Shown here in pieces: positions 34,058-42,865 of a stretch of 64,000 nt of DNA; positions within the stretch are counted from its first letter, which is position 1; every line of letters starts with the position of its first letter. The notes under the pieces are model-generated. The model was not told the DNA's origin, ran no database searches, and was given only the letters and a program-made list of their open reading frames with translations. Source of the DNA: Domibacillus sp. DTU_2020_1001157_1_SI_ALB_TIR_016 (GTDB taxonomy: Bacteria; Bacillota; Bacilli; Bacillales; Domibacillaceae); contig NZ_CP135439.1 in the NCBI RefSeq assembly GCF_032341995.1, forward strand, positions 2,997,501-3,061,500. Reading direction: 5' to 3'. Made by a program: the position numbers and the translations under genes.

Positions 34058-35113
34058 ATGGCCAAATACATCAGCTTCTGCCTTTTTACTCTCCTTATAC
34101 TGACCGGCTATTATTTTTACCAATACAATGAAGCTGCCAAAACACAATTGCTTTCATATGATGATGAACAGGAAAAGATCGAGACAAGCATTACGATTCG
34201 CTTTTCGCATGTAGTAGCGGAAAACACGCCAAAAGGATTGACAGTTCGGAAATTTGCCGATCTCGTAGAAGAAAAAACAAAAGGCCAGGTGAAAGTTGAA
34301 ATTTATCCGAACGGTATTCTTTATTCGGATGATAATGAATATGAAGCACTGCAAAACGGAAAAGTAGAAATGATAGCGGCTTCATTTCCGAAGCTCATTG
34401 ATACTGTTCCCCAATGGAAGGTACTCGATCTTCCGTTTATTTTCAAGCGTGAAAGCCAGGCGGAAGCGGTATTTACCGGACAAACGAGCAAAGAGCTTCT
34501 TTCGATGATCCAGGATCCGCAGGTGAAGGGGCTTGGCTTTTGGGTGAACGGATTTAAGCAGATGACCAGCAGCCAAAATGCGCTGCTTGAGCCGGATGAT
34601 TTTCGCGGCCAGACATTTCGTGTAATGCCAGGTCCAATTATCGCGGAACAGTTTCGTCTTTTGAAAGCGGATACTGCCGTCATGCCGTTCAACGATGTGT
34701 ATCAGGCGCTTGAATCCGGACAAATTGACGGGCAGGAAAACACGATTTCCAATATTTATTCTAAACGGCTTTATAAAGTACAAAGGCATTTGACGATCAG
34801 CAACCACGGCTATCTTGGTTACGCAGTCATGATTAATCAGGAATTCTGGGACGAGCTTCCAAAAGAAATTCAGGAAAAGATCACGGAAGCCATGAACGAA
34901 ACGACCGAGTGGAACATGAAAAAAGCAGGCCAGATGAATGCGGAGCAGCTTGAAGCAATTAAGCGGACTTCTCCGATTACTATTCATTCCTTGAAAGCCG
35001 AACAGCAGAAAAAGTGGCTTCGCCTTTTCAACCCTTTGTATCAACAGGTTGAAAACGAAGTCGGCTCTGACTTAATCAAACGAATTCAATTTCCTCCTGA
35101 TGAAGAACGCTGA
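34058..35113 (+). CDS. dctB: TRAP/DctP-type C4-dicarboxylate-binding protein DctB
   Basis: The start is the ATG at 34058 with AGGTGG 5 bp upstream, not the GTG at 34049. A 351-residue extracytoplasmic binding protein anchored by an N-terminal helix (YISFCLFTLLILTGYYFY). It shows the DctP fold: SHVVAENTPKGLTVRKFA, KVEIYPNGILYSDDNEYEAL, FRVMPGPIIAEQF (carboxylate-binding Arg) and ALESGQIDGQENTISNI. No TRAP membrane subunits are present. In B. subtilis DctB works as a co-sensor with DctS, which fits its divergent position here. Confidence 0.9.
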   Translation: MAKYISFCLFTLLILTGYYFYQYNEAAKTQLLSYDDEQEKIETSITIRFSHVVAENTPKGLTVRKFADLVEEKTKGQVKVEIYPNGILYSDDNEYEALQNGKVEMIAASFPKLIDTVPQWKVLDLPFIFKRESQAEAVFTGQTSKELLSMIQDPQVKGLGFWVNGFKQMTSSQNALLEPDDFRGQTFRVMPGPIIAEQFRLLKADTAVMPFNDVYQALESGQIDGQENTISNIYSKRLYKVQRHLTISNHGYLGYAVMINQEFWDELPKEIQEKITEAMNETTEWNMKKAGQMNAEQLEAIKRTSPITIHSLKAEQQKKWLRLFNPLYQQVENEVGSDLIKRIQFPPDEER

Positions 35114-35130
35114 ATAAGCGTTCTTTTTTT
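35104..35130 (+). terminator. Terminator after dctB
   Basis: AAGAACGC and GCGTTCTT form a stem around a 6-8-nt loop, overlapping the dctB stop codon, followed by seven T. Confidence 0.85.
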
Positions 35131-35131
35131 G

Positions 35132-35167
35132 ACCAAAAAGACCAAAAAAACCATTAAAACCAAAAAT
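35132..35167 (+). promoter_or_regulatory. Four tandem 9-bp repeats upstream of dctP
   Basis: The motif ACCAAAAAN starts at 35132, 35141, 35150 and 35159, exactly every 9 bp. The third copy is degenerate (ACCATTAAA). The array sits between the dctB terminator and the dctP promoter region, so it is a good candidate binding array for phosphorylated DctR. Confidence 0.55.
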
Positions 35168-35207
35168 ATTTATTCCTGTTGGAGTCTGATATGATTCTAT
35201 CAAGGAA

Positions 35208-35223
35208 ATGAAAACGCTATCAA
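35208..35223 (+). promoter_or_regulatory. cre site (CcpA) upstream of dctP
   Basis: ATGAAAACGCTATCAA fits the B. subtilis cre consensus WTGNAANCGNWNNCW at every fixed position. It lies about 22 bp before the dctP start, downstream of the likely promoter, the usual place for CcpA roadblock repression by glucose. Confidence 0.7.
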
Positions 35224-35244
35224 ATAATTAAAGGAGGTTTTCAT

Positions 35245-36510
35245 ATGAAGAAAGCGCTAAATAACTTAACGGTTCGTGTTATCATCGGTATTCTTCTAGG
35301 GATCGCGGTAGGCTTGGCTTTTCCTGCTTTCGGGGAGCAGCTGAAAGTACTGGCGGACATTTTTATTAAAATGATTAAAATGGTCATTGCACCGATTATC
35401 TTCCTCACAGTTGTCATTGGAATCGGCAGCATGGGTGATTTAAAGAAAGTCGGCCGGATTGGCGGAAAAGCCCTTTTATATTTTGAAATCGTCACCACTT
35501 TCGCTTTAGCAATCGGTATCTTAGTCGTCAACCTTCTTCAGCCGGGTTCAGGTTTTAATACTGGTTCTGTAGATGGCGGTGATATTTCTGAATATACAAA
35601 AGGAGCAGAAGAATCCAGTCACAGCTTTATGGATTTTGTTCTTGGAATCGTGCCTGACAACGCAATGGCTGCTCTTGCAGGCGGCGAATTGCTGCCAATC
35701 TTGTTCTTTGCGATTTTCTTCGGCCTTTCACTGGCCGCTCTTGGAGAGCGCGGCAAACCGGTTGTAGACTTGTTTGAACGCTTAACAGATATTTTCTTTG
35801 GAATCGTCAACATGATTATGAAGGTTTCTCCAATCGCTGCATTCGGAGCGATGGCTTACACAATTGGAAAATTTGGACTTGGCTCCCTCGTGTCACTTGG
35901 CCAGCTGATGCTGGGTGTATACATTACATGTGCTCTTTTCGTTATCGTCATCTTAGGCGGTATTGCCAAATTCTACGGATTCAACATTTTTAAATTTATC
36001 ACGTATATTAAAGAGGAAATTTTACTTGTTCTTGGAACATCTTCTTCTGAATCTGCCCTGCCAAAGCTAATGAAAAAGCTTGAAGATTACGGCTGTTCAA
36101 AGCCAGTTGTCGGGCTGGTTGTGCCGACTGGCTACTCGTTTAACCTGGATGGCACTTCAATCTATCTTTCTATGGCCGCGATCTTCATCGCCCAGGCTTA
36201 CGGAGTAGATTTAACGATTTGGCAGGAGCTGACACTGCTTGGCGTATTGATGCTGACTTCTAAAGGCGCGGCCGGCGTAACAGGCTCTGGATTTATTACA
36301 CTAGCCGCTACACTGGCAGCTTTCCCAATGATTCCAGTGGAAGGAATCGCCCTTCTTCTTGGTGTAGACCGCTTTATGTCTGAAGCACGCGCTATTACAA
36401 ACTTAATCGGAAATGGCGTAGCAACGGTTGTAGTATCTAAGATGGAAAATGAATTTCATCCGCCGGCTGACCTTACTGTAACACCGCCGCCAAATAAAAT
36501 GATCAATTAA
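35245..36510 (+). CDS. dctP: C4-dicarboxylate:cation symporter DctP (DAACS family)
   Basis: A 421-residue glutamate/dicarboxylate symporter fold with eight membrane helices and two hairpins: [10 protein letters not shown] (HP1), [13 protein letters not shown] (helix 7, NLDGT) and [13 protein letters not shown] (HP2), then [18 protein letters not shown] in helix 8 with the substrate-binding Asp, Arg and Asn. The SEARAxTN pattern favours C4-dicarboxylates over glutamate. AAAGGAGG precedes the ATG. It is controlled by the DctS-DctR system and probably by CcpA. Confidence 0.92.
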   Translation: MKKALNNLTVRVIIGILLGIAVGLAFPAFGEQLKVLADIFIKMIKMVIAPIIFLTVVIGIGSMGDLKKVGRIGGKALLYFEIVTTFALAIGILVVNLLQPGSGFNTGSVDGGDISEYTKGAEESSHSFMDFVLGIVPDNAMAALAGGELLPILFFAIFFGLSLAALGERGKPVVDLFERLTDIFFGIVNMIMKVSPIAAFGAMAYTIGKFGLGSLVSLGQLMLGVYITCALFVIVILGGIAKFYGFNIFKFITYIKEEILLVLGTSSSESALPKLMKKLEDYGCSKPVVGLVVPTGYSFNLDGTSIYLSMAAIFIAQAYGVDLTIWQELTLLGVLMLTSKGAAGVTGSGFITLAATLAAFPMIPVEGIALLLGVDRFMSEARAITNLIGNGVATVVVSKMENEFHPPADLTVTPPPNKMIN

Positions 36511-36543
36511 AAAAGCGGAGCCCTCTGGCTCCGCTTTTTATTT
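36508..36543. terminator. Bidirectional terminator between dctP and the GNAT gene
   Basis: AAAAGCGGAGCC and GGCTCCGCTTTT form a perfect stem with a 4-nt loop, flanked by A and T runs. Confidence 0.92.
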
Positions 36544-37071
36544 TTTATATTCTAACAGCCAGCAATTATGGTGTTTTCCTTCGTGCCATTCCTGCTCTGG
36601 CAGCAGTTTCACTTTCCGGAACCCGCATTTTTCATAGCAGCGGATCGCCCGCACATTCCATTCCTGCGGATCCATTACCACTTTTTGTGCCTGTTTCGTA
36701 TGGATCAAATGCTCTACTAGTGCTTTAACAAGCACTTTGCCAACACCCTTGTTCCAATAATGTACTTCTCCGATCAGCTGGTCTGTTCCATAAACCACTT
36801 CATCTGCTTCATAGCCATATAACGCTCTTTCTTTTTCTCCAAGTGGATAGTATTGAATGTAACCGATCTCATTTTGATCAAATTCAATGATGCCGCGAAC
36901 CAGTCCCTCTTCGTCTGTGTAAAATTCTTTCCGGACTTTTTCCGCATCAAACGGGTTGTCTCTGCCTTCGTAAAATTCCAGTACGACCGGATCTGATAAC
37001 CATTTAACAAGCCGGCCTTCATCTCTGTCTTCCAGCTTTCGGACAGACAGCTTTCCTTTTCGAAACAGCAT
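36538..37071 (-). CDS. GNAT acetyltransferase resembling AAC(6')-Ie
   Basis: A 177-residue GNAT enzyme. From memory it aligns along its whole length with the acetyltransferase half of the bifunctional enzyme AAC(6')-Ie: VKWLSDPVVLEFYEGRD, IIEFDQNEIGYIQYY, DEVVYGTDQLIGE, YWNKGVGKVLVKAL (acetyl-CoA loop), VVMDPQEWNVRAIRCYEKCGF and LPEQEWHEGKHHNCWLLEY. It therefore may acetylate aminoglycosides or a natural amine. It sits between metabolic genes with no mobile-element signs, which suggests an intrinsic gene. Confidence 0.82.
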   Translation of the reverse strand: MLFRKGKLSVRKLEDRDEGRLVKWLSDPVVLEFYEGRDNPFDAEKVRKEFYTDEEGLVRGIIEFDQNEIGYIQYYPLGEKERALYGYEADEVVYGTDQLIGEVHYWNKGVGKVLVKALVEHLIHTKQAQKVVMDPQEWNVRAIRCYEKCGFRKVKLLPEQEWHEGKHHNCWLLEYKK

Positions 37072-37259
37072 ATTCTCACCCTCCCGCTTTCATGGATTAT
37101 GTTCAAAATACCGGCAATTGGCCGAAATGTAAATCGGTTAATAGACCGAATTTGGAGGAATGCCCTCGATTATTGGCGAAATAAACGATTTATAGTATTC
37201 CGTCCTATTTCCACTCGTATCTTATACAGAAGATTTACTTTGAAAGGAGGAACCTGCAG

Positions 37260-38276
37260 ATGATTTTTTTCCGAAGACTTTTCTTTAAAGCCATGCACAT
37301 GAGCAGCTGGACACTTTTTCTCACCACCATGTCCCTTGTGCTGTTCAGCAGCTTTTTTATGTATTATATAGAACCTGAAACGTTCACCTCCCCTTTTGAC
37401 GGACTATGGTGGACGATGACCACCGTTGCGACAGTCGGCTACGGTGACTTATCGCCAGTATCTGTTTCTGGAAAGATTTTTGCCATGCTGCTGTACGTAT
37501 TCGGCATTGGCCTCATGACCGTATTGATCGGAAAAGCCATTGACACACTTAGTGCGCGAAAACGATTGAAGGAGGAAGGACGATTGACGATTACACGTGA
37601 ACAGCACATTATTTTGATTAATTGGACGAACCGGGCACGGATTACTTTACTAGAACTGCTCGACACCTTTCCCGACATCTGCATCGTTATTATGGATGAA
37701 ACAGAAGCGAAAACGCCTTTCCTCCATGAACGTGTCGATTTTGTTAAAGGGGCTCCAGCTTCTGAGCAAACGCTTCGGCAGGCAAACTTTTTAAAAGCTA
37801 AATCCATTATGATTTTTTCACCGGATCATGCGCCGAACGCCTCGACGGCAGACGGCCTGACTCTATTGATCGCTTCAAGTATTGAAGCTGCTGCTCAAAG
37901 ACAGGAGCAAAATGTGTACACAATTTGCGAAGTGGCGGATTCAGCTAACCTGTCCGCTTTTTCACATGCAAATGTAGAAGAGTTTATTACACCAAATGAT
38001 ACAGCAGCTCATTTAGCTGCACGTTCCATTTTGTTTAACGGATCCAGTGAGATTATCCGTCAGTTAACATGCAGTGATGGATACGATCTTTACCGGATTG
38101 AAAATACATTTGGCTGGCAGACGTATCGTGAAGCTAAGCAGGCGTTAGATGAAAAAGGGATTCTTCTTGTCGCCAGCCGCCACGACCTCTCTATTATGGA
38201 AAAACTGGACGAGTATATTCCTCAACATGCTCCATTATTTATCATCTGCAATGAACAAGCGTATCACAGGCTTTAA
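37260..38276 (+). CDS. yugO: YugO-like potassium channel with RCK/TrkA-N domain
   Basis: A 338-residue two-helix potassium channel: helix 1 (~15-36), pore loop with the selectivity filter TVGYGD (FDGLWWTMTTVATVGYGD), helix 2 (~70-92), then a cytoplasmic RCK domain (~108-330; IILINWTNRARITLLELL, IMDETEAK). Length and layout match B. subtilis YugO, the K+ channel of biofilm electrical signalling. GAAAGGAGG precedes the ATG. The RCK glycine motif is degenerate (NWTNRARI), also a YugO feature. Confidence 0.88.
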   Translation: MIFFRRLFFKAMHMSSWTLFLTTMSLVLFSSFFMYYIEPETFTSPFDGLWWTMTTVATVGYGDLSPVSVSGKIFAMLLYVFGIGLMTVLIGKAIDTLSARKRLKEEGRLTITREQHIILINWTNRARITLLELLDTFPDICIVIMDETEAKTPFLHERVDFVKGAPASEQTLRQANFLKAKSIMIFSPDHAPNASTADGLTLLIASSIEAAAQRQEQNVYTICEVADSANLSAFSHANVEEFITPNDTAAHLAARSILFNGSSEIIRQLTCSDGYDLYRIENTFGWQTYREAKQALDEKGILLVASRHDLSIMEKLDEYIPQHAPLFIICNEQAYHRL

Positions 38277-38390
38277 GAAAAATATTTTCCCTAAACCCGT
38301 TTTCTCCTTCCCTCCTTTCGTATAGGCCTGTTTCGTTTATAATAGAAATAGATGGGAATACGAAGGAAAATAGCGAGGAGATAACAACAA

Positions 38391-40001
38391 ATGAAGCAAA
38401 ACAATATTTGTTTTGATACATTAAAAAAGGAATGTGCAGCAAGGGGACTTGATCCAAAGAGCATTCCTTCTTTTAACCATATATTAGATGCAGAGGCATT
38501 AGCGGCAAGACAGCGCCAACACGCTGAATTCATTCATGCGGTTACGTACTTTTTTGATAAATTTATTGCTTCGCTGCCTGGCATTCCTATTCTTGCCACA
38601 GCAACGGATAAGCATGGCTACGTTCTTCATATGATTGGGGACAGCAGCATTAAAGAAATGGTTATGAAACTAGGAATTCAAAACGGAGTTCAAATGACAA
38701 ATGAATACAATGGTATTAATTCTGTCTGCCTGGCGCTGGATTACCAGCAGCCAGTCGGTATAGTCGGCTCGCAGCATTATCATTATTATCTGCATAATGC
38801 TGCGTGCTACAGCATCCCTATTTGGAACAGAAATCAAAATGAAGAAATCGGCACACTTTCATTTATGACGGCTGTTGATTTTGCCCACCCTCTCTTTCTA
38901 TCATTGCTTATGACAATGAAGGAATCCATCGAGCGTGAACTTCAGTTAATGAAGCAAAACGAGAATCTGCGCCTTCTTAATGAGCTTATTATGGAGACTA
39001 CCACGAGCGGCTTGATTGTCTCTGACAAGGAAGGCAATATTATTAACGTTAACAAGGCCGCAGAACGGATGGTGAAGCAAGATAAACAGTCACTGCTCTC
39101 CGAAACGGCTGCGAACTGCCCATTCGTTGGCGATTATCTTGAGCGGGCGCTGTCAAAAGGACTTCCTTCTACAGACATTGAAAGAACATTTAAAAGCACA
39201 TCAGGCCGTGAAACAACGTACTTGCTGGATGCGCTGCCGATTTTCGATCAAACAGATACACTGGCCGGTGCCTTCGCGCAACTCCGTGACATTACCTCGC
39301 GAAAAGAAACGGAACAGATGCTGCTTAACACTGAAAAACTCGCTGCTGTCGGTCAAATGGCTGCCAGCGCTGCCCATGAAATCCGTAATCCTTTAACAAC
39401 GATTCGGGGCTTTATTCAGCTGCTGAAGCCATCGTTTTTCGACCAGGAGCATTTCAATCTCGTTTTGGAGGAAATTGACCGAATTAACTTGATTATTAGC
39501 GAGTTTCTTATTCTATCAAAGCCGCAGGCCACTTGTTTCGGCGAACAAAACTTAATACAGATTCTTCATGATACGATTGCCCTGTCACAGCCGCAGGCGA
39601 GCATGAGCAATGTGCAGATTATAAAGTACTTTGATGATCCCTCTCCTATTTTTATACATGGAGATGGAAACCAGCTGAAACAGGTGTTTATTAACTTGTT
39701 TAAAAACAGCATGGACGCCATGCCGGGCGGCGGGACCCTTTCGGTTGACGTTCATATGAACGTACAGGGAGAAGCTGTAGCAGTGGTGTCTGATAAAGGC
39801 ATCGGTATGACGAATGAACAGCTCGGGCAGCTGGGCACTCCTTTTTACACAACAAAAAAAGACGGAACAGGGCTTGGTCTTATGATTACACAGCGTATTT
39901 TAAAACAGCACGACGGCTCCCTTGATATACAAAGCACAAAAGGAAAAGGAACAACGATTACGCTTCGTTTTCCAGTCAAAAAAGAAGAAACGCTCAAGTA
40001 A
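38391..40001 (+). CDS. PAS-domain histidine kinase, sporulation-kinase-like
   Basis: A 536-residue soluble kinase. The N-terminal ~180 residues look like the GAF-type domain at the front of AcoR-like activators (ATDKHGYVLHMIGD, GVQMTNEYNGINSVCLAL). A PAS domain (~190-310, TTSGLIVSDKEGNIINVNKAAERM), HisKA (AASAAHEIRNPLTTIRGFIQLL, His ~331) and ATPase (FINLFKNSMDAM, DKGIGM, GTGLGLMITQRI) follow. No membrane helix and no adjacent regulator, as for orphan Kin-type kinases of the sporulation phosphorelay. Function is inferred only. GAGGAG lies before the ATG. Confidence 0.82.
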   Translation: MKQNNICFDTLKKECAARGLDPKSIPSFNHILDAEALAARQRQHAEFIHAVTYFFDKFIASLPGIPILATATDKHGYVLHMIGDSSIKEMVMKLGIQNGVQMTNEYNGINSVCLALDYQQPVGIVGSQHYHYYLHNAACYSIPIWNRNQNEEIGTLSFMTAVDFAHPLFLSLLMTMKESIERELQLMKQNENLRLLNELIMETTTSGLIVSDKEGNIINVNKAAERMVKQDKQSLLSETAANCPFVGDYLERALSKGLPSTDIERTFKSTSGRETTYLLDALPIFDQTDTLAGAFAQLRDITSRKETEQMLLNTEKLAAVGQMAASAAHEIRNPLTTIRGFIQLLKPSFFDQEHFNLVLEEIDRINLIISEFLILSKPQATCFGEQNLIQILHDTIALSQPQASMSNVQIIKYFDDPSPIFIHGDGNQLKQVFINLFKNSMDAMPGGGTLSVDVHMNVQGEAVAVVSDKGIGMTNEQLGQLGTPFYTTKKDGTGLGLMITQRILKQHDGSLDIQSTKGKGTTITLRFPVKKEETLK

Positions 40002-40055
40002 AACGAATATTGAATGACAAAAGGCCTGCAGGACAGGTCTTTTATTTTTTCAAAA

Positions 40056-40087
40056 GAAAACACGCTTCCATCAAGAAAGCGTGCAAA
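40056..40087 (-). terminator. Terminator of the comPA transcript
   Basis: On the minus strand GCACGCTT and AAGCGTGT pair around a 9-nt loop and are followed by TTTTCTTTTG, directly after the comA stop. Confidence 0.75.
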
Positions 40088-40720
40088 TTAAAGACTAATA
40101 AGATTGTGTCGAACTGCTTCAGTAACAGCTTGAGACGTTGTTTGTACCTGCATTTTGTTTAATAGCTTGGACAACCAGTACTCGATCGTCCGGCTGCTTG
40201 TAAAAAATTGTTCTGCCAGCTCCTTGGTTTTCTTTCCGACTGCCAGAGCCGTTAGCAGTTGAAGCTCTTGTTCTGTTAACGTATAAGAGGTATCCTGCTT
40301 TTGATTTGACCGGTTGCTGCTTTGTTTTAATGACAGCCGCTTCAACGCAGCAAGCGGCACGATGGCGTACCCGCTGAGCACAGCATGGATCGCCGTCATT
40401 AACTCTGCTGCGGGTGTATCTTTATTAATAATTGCGCCAACACCAGATGAAACGATTAAATCGATTCGGTTCGTATAATCAAATCCCGTATAAATAATAA
40501 TCTTCGCTCCTGGCTGGTATTCACGAATGTTTTCGGCTACCTTTACACCACACACTTCTTCCGAAATATTCATATCGAGCAGGTACAGATCAAACGGCTC
40601 GCTTTCGCTCATCTCAATAGCTGTTTGATGATCGGATACACATGTGACTTGAAAATCCGAATATGCTTCAATCATGCTTTTCGTTTCCAGCCCGACAATT
40701 TGATGGTCATCCAGCAGCAA
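40088..40720 (-). CDS. comA: ComA-like response regulator with an apparent frameshift at the start
   Basis: A LuxR-type regulator: acidic pocket LLDDHQIV, phospho-Asp in LYLLDMNISEEVCG, Lys in GAIINKDTPAAEL, and C-terminal HTH (YTLTEQELQLLTALAVGKKTKELAEQ, TSSRTIEYWLSKLLNKM). Its position after comP and its sequence (TIEYWLSKLLNKMQV) point to ComA. The natural ATG (40727, GGAGAG 6 bp upstream) leads out of frame after a four-T run and stops within seven codons. The main frame can start only at a TTG (40720), leaving just MLLDDH before the pocket. Confidence 0.8.
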   Translation of the reverse strand: MLLDDHQIVGLETKSMIEAYSDFQVTCVSDHQTAIEMSESEPFDLYLLDMNISEEVCGVKVAENIREYQPGAKIIIYTGFDYTNRIDLIVSSGVGAIINKDTPAAELMTAIHAVLSGYAIVPLAALKRLSLKQSSNRSNQKQDTSYTLTEQELQLLTALAVGKKTKELAEQFFTSSRTIEYWLSKLLNKMQVQTTSQAVTEAVRHNLISL

Positions 40721-40728
40721 AATTCATG

Positions 40729-42771
40729 TCATTCTCTCCACCCCGGCAGTGTCATTTGAACCTGCACACCGCTGTTAGGCGATGTCATCCACTCTACATA
40801 TCCTGAAAGCATGGCCACTCTCTCCTTTATCCCGGATATCCCCATCTGGTTTCCCTGCTCATCCATACAGCTCATGTCAAACCCAATTCCATTATCCAGA
40901 TAATCCAAAAATAAGGTTTCGCTTTCCTCCCACACAGAAATAGACAGACGGGATGCTTTTGAATGCTTGCGGGCATTATGCAAAAGCTCCTGTACAATCC
41001 GATAGACAGCAAGTTCTTTGTCCTGGTCCGACCTGTAATGGGACGGCAGATCAATATCACATTGCAAATAAATATCGGATGTTAGCTTAAACCGTGAAAA
41101 CAGCTCCTCTAATGTACCACGCAGTCCTTCCTCCTGAAGAAAAACCGGACGCAGCTCCTGGCACGTTTCCCGAATATGGCGAGTCACTTGTTTCATGTCC
41201 CTCTGAATCTCTTTTACATCTTTTAAAAGCGTGTCTTTCAGATGCTCTGACCGGGCAAGGCGCTCTAATTTCCGCTGTACAACAAACTGCTCCTGGAGCA
41301 CTGAGTCGTGGAGATCAGCAGCGAGCCTCCGTCTTTCTTTTTCAGAAATCGCTAAAAGAAGTCGAATCGTGCCCGGTGAGTGATTCATCGCCTGCACCTC
41401 TAATTCCTCCATTTTCTTTTGGGCCACCTGTAGATTATCGGCTACGAGCCGGACATAGGGAACTCCAGCAAGCAGCCATGCTTTTTCACTGATATTCCAC
41501 CTTAATCCGTTTTTTTTCGGACCAATCCATAGATAAATGTTTTGCTCTGACCGCTCAAACAGCTGAATGCCAAGCCACTGCTGATGAACCAGCAGCCCTT
41601 TTTCACGGTCTCTTGCCATTAACAGGCGCTGCGCTTCTGATGGTACAGCCGGAACCACTCCTTCCGCGTGCCGGATCAGCCACTCTCCGTTTCTTTTTTC
41701 GGTAATAAACAAGGCAGACGGATGCAGGGCATGAAGAACTTCCAGGGCAAACATGCGCTCCAGCTCATCCGTTTTCATGACAGCCGACAGCTTCCCTGCT
41801 AGAATCTCAATGCCCTGCACCATATTTTTCCGGTCTTGAAACAAGCTGTTTCGAATAAAAAAATCAAACTGCTCTTTCATTAAAAAAGAAAGAGCCATGA
41901 TCAAGAGAGCAGCAGCAAAAGGAATGATAAACTTCCCCGCGATGCTGTATATGATCACCGCCAGTAAAAAAGCCGGAATAACGGATTGCACGCTATAGTA
42001 GAAAAAACGGCTAAGGACAAAATCGAAATCAAACAGCTGCCGGTTCATCAAAAGGCGTGTATAGCCATATGGAAGTGCAAAAAGAGAAAAGGCGGCGATT
42101 CGATCCAGCCCATCCACTCCTGCCGCCACATATGGAAGAACATAAATTACAATAAAAGGGACAAACGCAATAGCTGGCACAATCATCATCCACTTTAAAA
42201 AGCTTTTGTGCTCCGTGTTTTCTGTCCGATTGTATTGCCAGGCGATGATACCTAAAGCAGCAAAAACGGAAAAACTAAAGTGAACGAGCATACTGTTATT
42301 CACTACATAAGATGGGACCCACGATGCAAAATAATTGCCAACATTAAACCCGATAAACAAAAGTGTTACCCACATGAATACGGACAGCCACGCAGAGAGA
42401 GAACCGAGATCAAGCTGTTTTTCCTTTAAAATCGCTTCTACAAAGAGAAGAAAATAAAGAGCAGCCAGTTGAAAAGCAACCGTTAAGATGGTGACGGATA
42501 CAGGATCTCCTTCGCCAGACTCTTTAGAAGCAAACAAGCTGAGAGACACTGCAAGCAGGAATAAAATAAACCGGCGGGCGGATGTCGTTTGCTTGCCAAT
42601 AATCGGTGCAATTAAAATAATGGACAGCAGTGAAAACAAGCCAGGTACGTATAACTCGATCATATCCGATGAAAAGCTTTGTTTCTCTGCCGCCATTTTT
42701 ATCATAAGATAAGCATGACTTACAATGTAAATGGCAAAAGCAACAACCAGCTGCCAATAATGCTTTAACAT
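40729..42771 (-). CDS. comP: ComP-like sensor histidine kinase
   Basis: The start is the ATG at 42771 (MLKHYWQLVV) because GGGGAG precedes it. The ATG at 42786 has no site. The ~680-residue kinase has an N-terminal half of about 8-10 membrane helices (residues ~5-300), the pheromone-sensing part in ComP. A GAF-like region (~310-460) is followed by the HisKA_3 box ERRRLAADLHDSVLQEQF (phospho-His) and an ATPase domain (ELLHNARKHSKASRL, LDNGIGFD, GISGIKERV). The stop codon lies 2 bp before the comA ATG. ComP detects the ComX pheromone and phosphorylates ComA. Confidence 0.85.
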   Translation of the reverse strand: MLKHYWQLVVAFAIYIVSHAYLMIKMAAEKQSFSSDMIELYVPGLFSLLSIILIAPIIGKQTTSARRFILFLLAVSLSLFASKESGEGDPVSVTILTVAFQLAALYFLLFVEAILKEKQLDLGSLSAWLSVFMWVTLLFIGFNVGNYFASWVPSYVVNNSMLVHFSFSVFAALGIIAWQYNRTENTEHKSFLKWMMIVPAIAFVPFIVIYVLPYVAAGVDGLDRIAAFSLFALPYGYTRLLMNRQLFDFDFVLSRFFYYSVQSVIPAFLLAVIIYSIAGKFIIPFAAALLIMALSFLMKEQFDFFIRNSLFQDRKNMVQGIEILAGKLSAVMKTDELERMFALEVLHALHPSALFITEKRNGEWLIRHAEGVVPAVPSEAQRLLMARDREKGLLVHQQWLGIQLFERSEQNIYLWIGPKKNGLRWNISEKAWLLAGVPYVRLVADNLQVAQKKMEELEVQAMNHSPGTIRLLLAISEKERRRLAADLHDSVLQEQFVVQRKLERLARSEHLKDTLLKDVKEIQRDMKQVTRHIRETCQELRPVFLQEEGLRGTLEELFSRFKLTSDIYLQCDIDLPSHYRSDQDKELAVYRIVQELLHNARKHSKASRLSISVWEESETLFLDYLDNGIGFDMSCMDEQGNQMGISGIKERVAMLSGYVEWMTSPNSGVQVQMTLPGWRE

Positions 42772-42865
42772 ATGTTTTCTCCCCATATTGCTTAATAAGT
42801 GACGATTCTTTCAATTTTTTGTAATATATATCATTATACACCAATAAAGGAGATGAAAGAGAAAT

